Positions 12,077-23,010 of a stretch of DNA of 64,000 nt are shown one piece after another. Position 1 is the first letter of the stretch; each line of letters starts with the position of its first letter. The notes beneath the pieces are model-generated. The model searched no databases. It was given only the letters and a program-made list of their open reading frames with translations, and was not told where the DNA came from. Source of the DNA: Batillaria attramentaria (Eukaryota; Mollusca; Gastropoda; Batillariidae); NCBI GenBank assembly GCA_018292915.2, contig JACVVK020000436.1, positions 417,501 through 481,500 on the forward strand, written 5' to 3'. A program made the translations under genes and the position numbers.

Positions 12077-12465
12077 CAGTCCTGTTACCCTTCTCGTCAG
12101 TCGTGTTACCAGGTTTCAGTCGTGTTACTGGCAGTTTAAAAAGGGATTTGGGACATCAAATGCTTTGCATTTCAACCCTTATCTGTAATTGTCTTTTGCT
12201 GATGCTTATACTTCCACAGAAAAATATTTTCAACACTTTTGCATCACTTACTCTTCACTTATTGAAACAAGTATAACTAAAAAAAAAACGTTTTCTAAAA
12301 AAAATCACAAACTGTTTAAAATGATCGTGACCTTTTTTCATTACAAACACAAAAATAGTACTTTTATGATGACCCACAATGTAACTGATAATTAGAGAGT
12401 AAAGTTGTCTCTGTTCGTGTTGTCTGTCATTTACAAAAAAAATGAAGAAAATGGTAACACGACTG
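12077..12465. repeat. right subterminal CAGTCGTGTTAC repeats
   Basis: CAGTC(C/G)TGTTAC is at 12077-12088, 12098-12109 and 12117-12128, with an inverted copy at 12454-12465. These mirror the cluster on the left side of the broken transposase gene. Confidence 0.75.
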
Positions 12466-13130
12466 AAAAAAAAACAACAATCAATTTTCTTTATTTATTT
12501 TTATTTACCAATCTGGTTTGAATTAAAGTGACAGACTGCACGTATGAAAGCTATGACTTCTGTACAGCAAATAAAATGTATCAAGAAAGTGCTTGAAGTA
12601 TGTTTATTTTTGACTGTGCATTGGGTTGAGATTCTCCAAAAAATTGAAAAACACTCTTATATAAACATAACTTTTTCAAGTTTCTGCGAGAAGCACCGGT
12701 CAAAAGAGTTCCAAATTTGCGATTTCATAAGTACAATCCAAGGTATTCTAGTCCACGTTTCACCATCCCTCTAGATCTTCCAGATTTTATGTAAAAATTA
12801 ATTCAGCCAGGGAAGTCACAAAAGCAACACTGCGGGAGATCACAAGACATGCACAAGCATCATCTGTCATACCACCAGTGTGAGGCTGACGTCAAACGCT
12901 TAGTTCACAGACAAAATGAGCAAGTATCGTCACTGCCTCCGACATTTCACCAGCCCTCTAGATCTTCCAGATTTCACGTGAAAAATATTTCAGTCGGGGA
13001 AGTCACAAAGCCAACAGGGAAATCACAAGGCAAAAACAAGCATCCTCAGACGATCTCCGTCATTGCTAGAGGCTGACGTCAAATGTTTATTTCACGGAAT
13101 TGACGTCATCTCTCTCTCTCTCTCTCTTCT

Positions 13131-13233
13131 TTTGTTGTTGAAATGCTGCTAGGAATGATTTTTCCCCTATGAATGATCCACAGCTAGTGCGCATATATAT
13201 ATATATACATATGTGTGAGTGTGTGTGTGTGTG

Positions 13234-13274
<41 letters not shown>

Positions 13275-13413
13275 TAGTTCGTTCTTTTGTGTAGTACTAT
13301 TTTTTTAGTTTAATTACATTTAGTAGTAGCAACGGCATGTTCTAAAACTGACTGTTACGTCAAAACATCAACCGTTGTAAAATAAAGATTCATTTCATTT
13401 CATTTCATTTCTG
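13131..13413 (+). mobile_element. 5'-truncated LINE 3' end with (TTTCA)n tail
   Basis: The last ~90 bp resemble the 3' end of the LINE at 13487-21275 (compare 'TAGCAACGGCA', 'AACATCAACCGTTG.AAAATAAAG' with 21196-21262). It ends in about four TTTCA units. It interrupts the (CT)n tract of PAL copy 2, with CT-rich sequence on both sides. It includes a (TA)n-(GT)n tract at 13192-13272. Confidence 0.65.
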
Positions 13414-14185
13414 TGTCTCTCTTATATGATGACCTGCCTGAGGCTGACGTCAAATCTCTCTCTCTCTCTCTCTGTCTCTCTCCCTCTCCTCCTCATTTGG
13501 GGCATGAATTTTTTGAGTCCAGTCGTGACACCCGTCAGAGGCGGACGTGTCCAGGCAGCTGCTGCGGCGTGTAGTCCGCCGTGACGACTGGGTGCTATGT
13601 GTTCTATGCAACTGGGTGTGAATTTGCACCGACTCTGGACTTCTACTGTTTATAGTGGACTGCTATTTTCACCGGACTATTATTATTACCATTTCTACTT
13701 CACTTATGGATATTATGTGACAACCTGTTTTATTGTGTACTGACGTGTAGTATCGGTGTCAAGAGTTTATTGTGTCAGACGACGATTCTGCTCGGACATC
13801 AAACGAAGGTCAACTCCTGCTGCCCATTCTGACTTCACAACAAGGTTCAAATGACACGGTATTTGATCTCTGTACTACGTGATTTGTGCTAAAGCGTGCA
13901 AACTATCGTAAAATGCGTTCTAGTATTTTCCAGAACAATTCCCTCCACGCTATGTGATTCTCAGTGACCGCTGCCCCATTGAGCTAATTAGGACACACCA
14001 TGTAAACGACGCCAGACTGTCTGCATCTTGAGTTGGATCACTCTGCCTGACAAGTCAGTGTTTACTGTTCGGATTACCACGACGGCCTGTCCGTGTGTTG
14101 GTGGGCTATCATCTCCCATCACTGCTACAGCCCATCCCTTAACGCCATCTTCGAGCGCGTTGGCACTTCCTGCGCTTAGTGTCAG

Positions 14186-15940
14186 ATGGGCGAGGCCTCC
14201 CCACCTCTGCCCCCACCACCAGTGTCTTTCATCTGTCGTGAAACTGATAATCCGCGGTGCAAATACTCAGTGTACACGATGGAATCCCCAGCTCGGTGTG
14301 CAGTAGTGGTGCAGCAGCCCACCTCCCATCCACCTGCGACACCCTACAAGCCGGTAATCAGGGACACTGCCTGCGGCACCCAGACCCGCTTTCGTGTAAA
14401 AGGGCCTGAGGCTGCTATCACTTTGAAGCGCTGGCGCACCGCCCTTCACACCCGCTACTTCTGGCTACTGGAAAGCTCAGGGTTTCACTCTCTTATATGG
14501 AGAGACACTGATCACAAAAACAATGACTTGGCAGTCGACGACAGTCTGCTCGACTGCAGTACGTCTGCACTGCCTGACGACCTCGGGAGGACCTTTGTGC
14601 AGGTGATTGAGGGTAGTGCAAAGAAAATCACCATTACTCTGCACTACCACAAGAGGAGGATCTCTGGTGGTTGCTGCCACGTACAGGGCCATGAGAAGGA
14701 CTTCTGGGTCTTGTCAGAATATGAAGCATTGTGTGCCTTTGTACAGCAACTTCAGGAAGGGTCTACTAACCCCTCTGACATCCCAAAGTGGCAGCCTGGT
14801 GTGGATTGCCCCTCCCCCATCGTCACGTACCCTGTCACTGTTCCGCCCTCCTCGAGAGGATTACTGCTGGAAGTATCCGCGGACGACACCCCAGGCACAC
14901 CCGTCCGCTCCCTGATGGGATTACATCACGAGGATTCCACCATTTCGCTGGTCGTCCAGTCAACTGACCCCGTATCTCCCACCCCTTGCCAAGCCCTTCA
15001 GCCTCAACGCCTTAGGCCAGACTTTGCCGCCGGGTTGTCTGTTTCCGCTCACTCTGCCCCGCTGGCCGCGATAACTGTTGACACGACAGATACGGCCACC
15101 CTTCACCCCCCTGCCCAGTCGCCTGTACGACATCTCACGACACCCTCTCCCTCCCTCAAGACGCCCTTCCCTCCTGCTTCCCCACACTCTGTCCTCCTGT
15201 ATGCGGCACCCAATGAAGTCAGTCATGTAATCGAGGTCAGTGAGGACGCTGAGGTATCCCTGGCAGCAACGCCACACTGCACAGCCACTGTGAAACAGCT
15301 GGCTGACTCCATACCGGTACTGTGTACAGATGAGGACGTGACTTCTGAACTTGTGGTCTCCGGTACCAGTAGTGCTGTACCCACGTTCGCGATGCGCCTC
15401 CAAGCACAGCTTGACAGTGCACATGACATAATAAAATCACTTCGGCAGGAAATTTACAGTCTGAAAGCTGATGTCACTACCGCTATGAGCAGAGTAAACC
15501 AGTTGGACTGTGAGGTCCGCGACAACGCTGTTAAAGCGACCAATGCCACCAAAATGTCCGAGGCATGTATTGGCGACAAGATAGCTGGCCTGCATGATCA
15601 GCTGATCACCTTATCATCAGCGCAGCACATGATACAAGACAACGTCAGCCGCCTAGTCGATGCCCGTGACAGCCACGGTCATCTCATCCGTGACCTTGCT
15701 AAGCGGATTACAAATCGGGACACTCCACCCTCCGATCAGCCACCACAACAGCCGCCGACCACGTGCTCCGAGTCGGCCGCTCCCCCAGGCAACACTGGAT
15801 CGGCTAATCCTCCTCTCCACACCATCGGCCCGGAAAACCAGCGAGCCGCAGGCAAGTCCATCCCCGTACGTGTTACTTTGGCCAAGGACATAAGCAAAGA
15901 GGACCTGACCTCATCAAGAAAAAGGACAGTAGCCCGGTGA
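14186..15940 (+). CDS. LINE ORF1 protein, N-terminal and coiled-coil region
   Basis: A 584-codon open frame. The first ~230 residues contain a compact mixed domain (…ALHTRYFWLLESSGFHS…, …HKNNDLAVDDSLLDCS…, …KKITITLHYHKRRISGG…) of unknown function. Then comes a Pro/Ser/Thr-rich linker (~240-400), a predicted coiled coil (…LDSAHDIIKSLRQEIYSLKADV…, ~405-490) and another Pro-rich tract. In CR1-type elements ORF1 is an RNA-binding chaperone that multimerises through such a coiled coil. The frame ends at a TGA next to a GACCTGACCT direct repeat at about 15900. One copy of this 5-bp repeat looks like a duplication that breaks the junction with the esterase frame. The start at 14186 is simply the first in-frame ATG. 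Confidence 0.65.
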   Translation: MGEASPPLPPPPVSFICRETDNPRCKYSVYTMESPARCAVVVQQPTSHPPATPYKPVIRDTACGTQTRFRVKGPEAAITLKRWRTALHTRYFWLLESSGFHSLIWRDTDHKNNDLAVDDSLLDCSTSALPDDLGRTFVQVIEGSAKKITITLHYHKRRISGGCCHVQGHEKDFWVLSEYEALCAFVQQLQEGSTNPSDIPKWQPGVDCPSPIVTYPVTVPPSSRGLLLEVSADDTPGTPVRSLMGLHHEDSTISLVVQSTDPVSPTPCQALQPQRLRPDFAAGLSVSAHSAPLAAITVDTTDTATLHPPAQSPVRHLTTPSPSLKTPFPPASPHSVLLYAAPNEVSHVIEVSEDAEVSLAATPHCTATVKQLADSIPVLCTDEDVTSELVVSGTSSAVPTFAMRLQAQLDSAHDIIKSLRQEIYSLKADVTTAMSRVNQLDCEVRDNAVKATNATKMSEACIGDKIAGLHDQLITLSSAQHMIQDNVSRLVDARDSHGHLIRDLAKRITNRDTPPSDQPPQQPPTTCSESAAPPGNTGSANPPLHTIGPENQRAAGKSIPVRVTLAKDISKEDLTSSRKRTVAR

Positions 15941-16400
15941 GGCATCACAGTCACACAGACCTTCCTCCAGTACGTGAGCGTGCCCTAGAGCGCAGGGTGG
16001 AAGCCAGCACTACGACGCTCGTCGTAGGGGACTCTGTACTCCATCACATGCAAGGTGACGAAGTGGCCACGTATGACGGAGAGACAGTACAGGTGATCTC
16101 TGTCTCAGGCCTACAAACTACCGACCTGGTAGACTGGCTACAGCAGCAGCCACTGTCACCCCATGTCACTCTCGTAACTTTTCACGTCGGAGTGAATGAT
16201 TGTAAGGGGAGGGAGGTCACAAGTCCTGCATGGGAGAAAGTCATCCAGTGTTGCAAACGTGCTTTCCCCAGCGCTCGCATTCAAGCCTCCTCCATAGTAC
16301 CAGCCATGGGGAACCAGGCTTGGTGTCACCTTCATTGACAACACCAGCCTATTCAGGGCGAGTAGTGGTGCCCCCCGCAAGGCCATGTACCGCCAGCGTG
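15941..16400 (+). pseudogene. SGNH/GDSL esterase-like domain of LINE ORF1, frameshifted
   Basis: In the frame after the ORF1 stop lie VVGDSVLHHM (block I, catalytic Ser in GDS), VISVSGLQTTDLVDWL, and VTLVTFHVGVND (block III, GxND). After another shift near 16335, 'IHPS' sits in the place of the C-terminal His motif. GDS...GxND is the SGNH hydrolase signature, and such esterases occur in ORF1 of CR1 LINEs. At least two frameshifts separate it from ORF1 and split its own end. Confidence 0.65.
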
Positions 16401-16419
16401 GCCTAGGCAAGGACCCTAT

Positions 16420-16590
16420 TCATCCATCCCCCATTCCCCTCCCACCGGGAGGAAAATGGTCGGTACGACCAAGGCCATATGAATTGGTGATTTTAGCCGC
16501 TCAATGGGGGCACTATGAATGGTGAGATACCCTTAGATCTGTTAGACGTTCCAGCGGTAGGATGGTAGGTTCCCCCCCTCCCATTGTGGC
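16420..16590. repeat. short dispersed repeat shared with 41755-41965
   Basis: 'CCTCCCACCGGGAG', 'GGCCATATGAATTGGTGATTTT' (in part), 'AGCCGCTCA' and 'TTAGATCTGTTAG' also occur, in rearranged or inverted order, at 41755-41965. The compact arrangement suggests a small MITE-like repeat. It lies between the esterase segment and ORF2 of the LINE, so it may be a later insertion. Confidence 0.45.
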
Positions 16591-16745
16591 TTGTAGCCAA
16601 TATAGGGCAAGGCGGACTTGTCCAATGGCATACAAAGCACACACCTCCTAGATCTAGGGAGCGCTCTCAGCTTTACTTACTTCCCCTACTTTCAAATTGA
16701 CCTGATTGAGCGCATGTTTTCGGCTTTAGTAACGCCTTTGTTCCT

Positions 16746-16765
16746 ATTATATATATATATATATA

Positions 16766-16817
<52 letters not shown>
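16746..16817. repeat. (TA)n-(GT)n microsatellite
   Basis: AT then GT dinucleotide runs inside the LINE, between ORF1 and ORF2. The cysteine-valine frame across it is an artefact. Confidence 0.9.
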
Positions 16818-16819
<2 letters not shown>

Positions 16820-17361
16820 CTCTCTGCGGACCTTGACTGTCACGCTGTCCACTACCTTATATCGCGGTGCCCTTGACTGCAGTAATCACAACAAGTGGAC
16901 TCTAAGCGCCTTGTCACTTAGTAGTTGGCCTCTGAACTATCAGGAGTCTAACGTTTAGTAGAAGTAGTGCCTGCAGTTACTATTTGCAAGTCTACTCAGA
17001 TCTTCGACTTTGCTTTCCGTTTTACATACTATAGTGTAGTATACATATTTTGAACTTGCAATGTCTACCTTTTCCCACGAATATTTTAAACTACGCGTCG
17101 GTCATTTGAACGTGTACCACTTATATAACAAAGTGTCTGATGTTTGTGTGTACTTGAACAAGCCTGAACCATTTCACCTGTTTGGTCTCAGTGAGACACG
17201 ACTAAATCCTAGTATTGATGATGAAGCCATTGCTACACCAAACTTCTCTGTAATCCGCCGTGATCCTTGTTATGCCCCCTTGGATCACCCAAGAACTTAT
17301 CCAGGCGATGTCTCTGAGGGACAGGCTGAGACTGGAGAAATGTTTCCCCGAATACAAACAA

Positions 17362-18934
17362 GGAGGAACGGCCCCGTCCTACAAAGTTGTTTCTCCAAAC
17401 TTCATTTTATTTTGTCTGTTTTGTTGTTATTGTTGCCGGTTCTCCCCTCTCCAAGTTCTACCGATGACACTAAATCCTCTACGACCTCGACCGATTAGCC
17501 ACGTGACTGGGGGTGGGGCCGGGTGTGGGAAGAAGGGAGAGAGAGAGGGAGAGGGTGGGTAGGTGGGTGTTTAGGAGTTTAACGCTCTTTTCCACCACAT
17601 AAGGGTGATATCAAAGACGGGGCAACGAGAAAAAGGCCAGCACAAATATTTGGCCCCAGCGGCCTGGATTCAAACTCTCGGCCCAAGCATTGAAAGTCCA
17701 ACGCGCTACCATTCGGCCACCCTGGCTCCCCAGAGAGAGAGAGAGAGAGAGACGTCAGTTCCGTGAACTAAACATTTGACGTCAGCCTCAAGCAGGTCGT
17801 CATACAGAGAGAGAGAGATGACGTCAATTCCGTGAACTAAACTTTTGGCGTCAGCCTCTAGCACTGAGATCGTCTGAGGATGCTTGTTTATGTCCTGTGA
17901 TTTCCCTATTGGCTTTGTGACTTCTCCGACTGAATTATTTTTTACATGAAATCTGGAAGATGTAGAGGGCTGATGAAATGTGGGAAGCAGTGACGATACT
18001 TGCAGATTTTGTCTGTGAACCAAACATTTGACGTCAGCCTCACGCTGCTCGTCTGACAGATGATACTTCTTCATATCTTGTGATTTCCTTGTTGCTTTTG
18101 TGACTTCCGGGACTGAATTAATTTTGACATAAAATCTGGAAGATCTAGAGAGCTGATGAAACGTGGACTTAAAGTGCCTTGGATTGTACTTACGAAATTG
18201 CAAAATTGGAACTTTTTTGACCGGCGCTTCTCGAAGAAACGTGAAAAAATGTGTTTATCTAAAAGCTCTGTTATTCTTAATACTAAAGCTATAATAGTGC
18301 AATAGTTCATGTCATATGTGCAGTTGGCACAAGTGACAAAAATACCGGAATGATGAGTAATTTGAAGGAGTCTTTTCGTAGATATTTGGCCTTATATGCA
18401 AACCACCCCTACCTCAGAAATATTTTTCTTACACAAAACCTGTCAGAGCTACAGAGCTGTGCTACGAAAACAGGCAGTATAATTGGATGTTCTTCCCAAT
18501 TTCAGAAAATGAAGACATTTGAACATTTTTTTCGAAAAAATTCGTAACATGACCGATTTTTTCAAATCGGCGATAACTGTTCTCAAAATGCGGCAGGATA
18601 AAAATCGTGAAAAATAGCTCTGGAGAATATGACTGCCCATTTTATCTCAAAGTAAAAAGCCACCCGGCGAGGTGGTTTAGCAGATAGCCATCATTACATC
18701 CGTCCAAACACACACACACACACACACACGTCATTCCCGCCAAAAAGAACGCAGCAGCAAAGTGTGCACGTAAGGTGTCTATGACGCAGATTTCGTTACG
18801 TCACTGTGTGCGTGAAAGTAAGTATTGTGTGGAGAAACGTCACAGTCTTGTTTTGTATCACTGAAACTTGCTGCTGCGCGTAGCAAAATCTGCCCCGTCT
18901 CATAAAGTTGTTTCTCTATAGAGAAACAACTTAA
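17362..18934 (-). mobile_element. PAL element copy 3 (inside the LINE)
   Basis: It starts at the GGAGGAACGGCCCCGTCC end and finishes at the perfect 28-bp palindrome (18905-18932). In between: a ~190-bp arm, a tRNA-derived SINE (17555-17733), (GA)n, two internal subrepeats each containing AACATTTGACGTCAGCCTC-like sequence, and a (CA)n tract. AAACAA is found at both junctions (17356-17361 and 18935-18940), but since AAACAA precedes other PAL ends too it may be part of the element. LINE coding resumes in frame right after it. Confidence 0.75.
17555..17733 (-). mobile_element. tRNA-derived SINE 'A' within PAL copy 3
   Basis: On the minus strand: a tRNA-like head beginning GGGAGCCAGGGTGGCCGAAT (A box TGGCCGAATGG), a degenerate B box (GAGTTTGAATCC), then a conserved tail 'CCCCGTCTTTGATATCACCC' and 'GTGGAAAAG..CGTTAAAC'. 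RNA polymerase III promoter boxes with a non-tRNA body define a SINE. It is embedded in PAL in the same place as in copies 2, 4 and 10. Confidence 0.8.
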
Positions 18935-19206
18935 AAACAACGTAATCGGGTCAAAACTATGGTGCTTCGGGCAAAGAAGTCTGTGATCGCATGATTAAGG
19001 ATAATAGAGACACTTCTTCTCTTTGGCGAGCTCTTAATCTCATCACTAGGGGTAACAATAACAAATCTTCAGCTATTCCAAACAACCTCACTGCAAATAC
19101 ATTTAACACCCACTTTTTATCTGTAGCCGACTCGTTAGCACCCTCTGATGACACTTCTTGTACTTACACCTGCCCTGAAACCTTATTGACCTATTGTAAG
19201 GAACGT

Positions 19207-19470
19207 ACGGCCGGTTCATCCCCATCTGCTTTGGAAATGTTCAGCCCACCAAATTTGAAAAATAAATGCAATTCTAAATTCCGAAATTTAAATAGCTGAG
19301 CTGGCCCTTCGCACCACGTGATTGTAATGTGTTCCTGTCCAGTGTGTGAGAGAATGCGTGTGATTCACGTGAGCGTGCGTGTTGGGTTCAGTTCGCGGCG
19401 CTTTGAGCCGATTCAGGGTAAAGCGCCTATACAATACTCGTTATTATTATTATTATTATTATTTTTCATT
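19207..19470 (+). mobile_element. SINE 'B' (5'-truncated) in LINE ORF2
   Basis: It shares 'AATAAATGCAATTCTAAATT', 'CTTCGCACCACGTGATTGTA', 'GAGAATGCGTGTGATTC' and 'GGCGCTTTGAGCC' with 42940-43310, 60150-60362 and 62690-62937, and ends in (ATT)n. The full-length copy at 42940-43310 has a tRNA-like head. TTCAT is present at both edges, a possible TSD. LINE coding resumes after the tail. Confidence 0.75.
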
Positions 19471-21110
19471 CCTCCCTTAGCATTACACGAGGTTGGTGCG
19501 CTCATCAGCGCCATGGCAAACAAAAAATCCTCAGGACCTGATGAAATAACACCGACAGTTCTTAAATCATCCCTTCCATACATCGTTGAGCCCCTAACTT
19601 ACATCTATAACTTATGCATTCAACACAAAACCTTTCCAGCTTCGTGGAAAGCTGCAAAAGTTATACCGTTACCTAAAACGAGGGATCTGAATGATGTTAA
19701 TAATTATAGACCAATTTCACTTCTTTCCGCCTTGTCAAAGCCTCTTGAGCGGCATGTTCACAAACACCTTCTCCAGTACCTAGAAAACCGTTCTCTTGTC
19801 TATCCACTTCAGTCTGGCTTCCGCCCGAAACACTCCTGCCATACAGCCCTGACGCGTTTAGTAGATACCTGGCTAACGGCCATGAATAACTCTGAAATGA
19901 CTGGTGCCATATTTTTAGACTTTCGAAAAGCCTTCGATTTAGTAAATCACGACATTCTCCTAGAAAAACTCAGAATCTACCTATCTGATTCCGATTATCA
20001 TTTTTTAAATCCTACCTGTCAGACAGACAACAAAAGGTTCTATTAAACGGACAACACTCATCTGAAGGTATTGTGAAACATGGCGTTCCTCAGGGCTCTG
20101 TCCTCGGGCCATTACTCTTTTGTTTGTTTATTAATGACCTGCCTCTACAACTTACTGACAAACAGGTTGCGTGCGATTTGTTTGCGGATGACGCAACTGT
20201 CCATACACCTGGTAAAAATTTAACAGCTGTTAACTCACGCCGTCAGCAAAGTTTACATGAGGTCTCAGATTGGTGCTCCTCCAACTCCATGATTTTAAAC
20301 CCATCAAAAACCTAATGTATGATTATAGCGACTCGCCAGAAGCATCAGCTCTCCCCCCTGTCTCTCGACCTGTCCCTGAACGACACCACCATAGAGCAGG
20401 TGACTGAACAGCGCCTACTAGGACTCACTGTTGACAATCAGCTTAGATGGCAGTCCCACATCAACAATGTGTGCAAGCGGGTTTCTAAAAAATTGTTTAT
20501 GTTATCAAAGCTGAGGTTTATCACGGACATCGATGCACGGACAATGCCCATATAAAATCTCACATCGACTATGTATCAACAGTGTGGGATGGTTCAAGCG
20601 ACGTTCACATGAAAAGATTGAATTCTCTGCATAGGAGAGCAGCGAAGTTGCTGTTGCCTGATCCAAATCTTTCCACGGATCAGAAGCTTAGCACACTAGA
20701 AATGCTTCCCCTGAAACTTCAGCTTGACTATAACAAATCCATATTTATGTACAAACTGTACAAACAATCCAGCCCGGCTTATCTTGTCAAATTATTTTCA
20801 AAAACATTGTGTCAACAGTCAAGATCCGGGCAACATTTTAAGGTTCCATTTTCTCGGATAGATATGTACAAATCAAGCCTCTCATATTCAGGCAGTTTTC
20901 TTTGGAACTCGCTTCCAGAAAATATCCGAAATGCAAAATCACTCTCCGCATTCAAGAACAGTCTCTTCAAACATATGTCAAAACTAAATCATCCATAATC
21001 ATCATATATTATCCTATGGAAAGCATTCATGTGCCTGCTAGCATTTTTTTTTTCAAATGTTTTTGCTTTTGATGGTTTATTTCGAATGTTTGACATGTAC
21101 CGATGAATTC

Positions 21111-21151
<41 letters not shown>

Positions 21152-21342
21152 TCTTACAACTCCTTTGATGTAGACTTAGCCTTTTTTGTAGATTTAGCAA
21201 CGGCAAGTTTGAAAACTGGTCTTTTGATCAACAACATTTTACCGTTGGAAAATAAAGTTCATTTTCATTTTCTCTCTCTCTGTATGACGACCTGTCTGAT
21301 GCTGACGTCAAATGTTTAGTTCACGGAACTGACGTCTCTCTC

Positions 21343-21515
21343 TCGGGAGCCAGGGTGGCCGAATGGTAGAGCGTTAGACTTTCAATGCTCGGGTTGAGAG
21401 TTCGAATCCCGACTGGGGCCAAATAATTGTGCTGGCTTTTTTCTCGTTGCCCCGCCTTTGATATCACCCTCATGTGGCGGAAAAGGACGTTAAACTCCTA
21501 AACAAACACCCACCC
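21343..21515 (+). mobile_element. tRNA-derived SINE 'A' within PAL copy 2
   Basis: It opens GGGAGCCAGGGTGGCCGAAT, with B box GAGTTCGAATCC and tail '...ATATCACCCTCATGTGGCGG' then 'AAAAGGACGTTAAAC'. A (CT/GT)-rich stretch and a run of C follow. It is oriented with PAL copy 2, next to its (CT)n tract. Confidence 0.85.
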
Positions 21516-21654
21516 ACCCTCTCTCTCTGTCTGTCTGTCTCTCCCCCCCCCCCCCCCCGTCCCACCCCCAGTCACGTGGCTAATCGGTCGAGGTCGTAGA
21601 GGATCTAGCGTCATTGGCAGAACTTGGAGAGGGGAGAACCGGCAACAATAACAA

Positions 21655-22976
21655 CAAGGAGGAACGGCCCCGTCCTACAAACTTGTTTCTCCAAATTTCA
21701 TTCTATTTTGTCTGTTTTGTTGTTTTTGTTGCCGGTTCTCCCCTCTCCATGTTCTACCAATGACACTAGATCCTCTACGACCTCGACCGATTAGCCACGT
21801 GACCGGGGGTGGGGCGAGAGAGAGAGAGAGGGTGAGTGGGTGGGTGTTTAGCAGTTTATCGTCCTTTTCCACCACGTAAAGGTGGTATCAAAGACGGGGC
21901 AACGAGAAAAGGGCCAGCACATATATTTGGCCCCAGCCGGGATTCGAACTCTCGACCCGAGCATTGAAAGTCCAACGCTCTACCATTCGGCCACCCTGGC
22001 TCCCCAGAGAGAGAGAGAGAGAGAGACGTCAGTTCCGTGAACTAAACATTTGACGTCAGCCTCAGGCAGGTCGTCATACAGAGAGAGAGATGACGTCAAT
22101 TCTGTGAACTAACCATTTGACGTCAGCCTCTAGCACTGAGATCGTCTGAAAATGCTTGTTTATGTCTTGTGATTTCCCTGTCTTTGTGGCTTCCCCGATT
22201 GAATTATTTTTATTGAATTTATTATTTTTGAAATCTGGAAGATCTAGAGGGCTGGTGAAATGTCGGAGGCAGTAACGATACTTGCTGATTTTGTCTGTGA
22301 ACTAAGCGTTTGACGTTAGCTTCACACTGGTGGTATGACAGACGATGCTTGTGCATGTCTTGTGATTTCCCTGTTGCTTTTGTGACTTCCCTGGCTGAAT
22401 TAACTTTTACATAAAATCTGGAAGATCTACAGGGCTGGTGACACGTGGACTAGAATACCTTGGATTGTACTTATGAAATCGCAAATTTGGAACTCTTTTG
22501 ACCGGTGCTTCTCGCAGAAACTTGAAAATGTTATGTTTATCTAAAAGTTCAGTTATTCTTAATGCTAAAGCTATAATAGTGCAGTAGTTCCTGTCATATG
22601 TGCAGTTGCACAAGACAAAAACGCCGGGATGATAAGTAATTGGCAGTAATCTTTTCATAGAATCTTTTCTTATGTGCAAACCACCCCTACCTCGGAAATA
22701 TTTTTTTACACAAACCAGTCAGAGCTACAGAGCTGTAGCACGAATACAGGCAGTGTGATTGGGTGAACTTCCAAAGTCTAGAAAATGAAGGAATTTGAAC
22801 AACTTTTTCGAAAAAATTCGTAACATGACCGATTTTTTAAAATCGGCGATAACTCTTCTGAAAATGCGGCAGGCTAAAAATCGTGAAAGGTAGGTCTGGA
22901 GAAGGTGAATTCCCATTTTATCTCAAAGTAAAAAGGCCTCCAACGAGGTTTAGGAGATAGCCATCATTACATCCGT

Positions 22977-23010
<34 letters not shown>

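Larger units (their letters stand above)
8518..12655 (+). mobile_element. DNA transposon with degenerate TIRs and subterminal repeats
   Basis: It splits PAL copy 2 inside a segment that is continuous elsewhere (for example 24066-24100). Both junctions carry TTAT. The ends are inverted over ~24 bp (GCGTATTTTTCAA... against GAGTGTTTTTCAA..., sharing TTGGAGA), about 18 of 24 matching. Inside, nine copies of CAGTCGTGTTAC (or its complement) cluster near the two ends, flanking a broken transposase-like gene at 9632-11886. The 4-bp TSD resembles TTAA-type transposons but is not identical. The superfamily is left open. Confidence 0.7.
17061..20998 (+). pseudogene. LINE ORF2: AP endonuclease remnant and reverse transcriptase, broken
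   Basis: 17061-17270 encodes the start of an AP-type endonuclease (LNVYHLYNKV with the conserved Asn, GLSETRL with the catalytic Glu). The rest of the endonuclease is missing: the sequence jumps to PPWITQELIQAMSLRD, the linker before the RT. PAL copy 3 then interrupts after 17361, and coding resumes at 18938. After a SINE insertion, 19471-20998 gives the RT: KKSSGPDEITPTVLKS, NNYRPISLLSALSKPLE, LDFRKAFDLVNHDIL, HGVPQGSVLGPLLFCLFIND, LFADDATVHT (catalytic Asp pair), and a C-terminal SFLWNSLPENIRN motif. Frameshifts lie near 20030, 20315 and 20555. Confidence 0.75.
13487..21275 (+). mobile_element. non-LTR retrotransposon (CR1/L2-like), interrupted and decayed
   Basis: In order: 5' leader (13487-14185), ORF1 (14186-15940), an esterase-like segment (15941-16400), an interposed repeat and microsatellite (16420-16820), ORF2 endonuclease start (17061-17280), a PAL insertion (17362-18934), ORF2 linker (18938-19206), a SINE insertion (19207-19470), reverse transcriptase and C-terminal region (19471-20998), and a 3' UTR ending in TCATTTTCATTT. 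It sits in a (CT)n tract of PAL copy 2, with CT runs on both sides and sense strand carrying CT. ORF1 with an SGNH-type esterase and an AP-endonuclease plus RT in ORF2 is the CR1-group layout. Confidence 0.75.

Noticed and set aside
14186..15940. Host gene of 584 codons
   Set aside because: It is followed by a GDS...GVND esterase, an endonuclease and a reverse transcriptase on the same strand, and the block sits in a CT tract of a transposon: LINE ORF1.
21343..21420. tRNA gene candidates at the SINE A heads (also 63556, 29505, 43310)
   Set aside because: They have A and B boxes but continue into a conserved non-tRNA tail and recur many times, so they are SINEs. The cloverleaf is imperfect.
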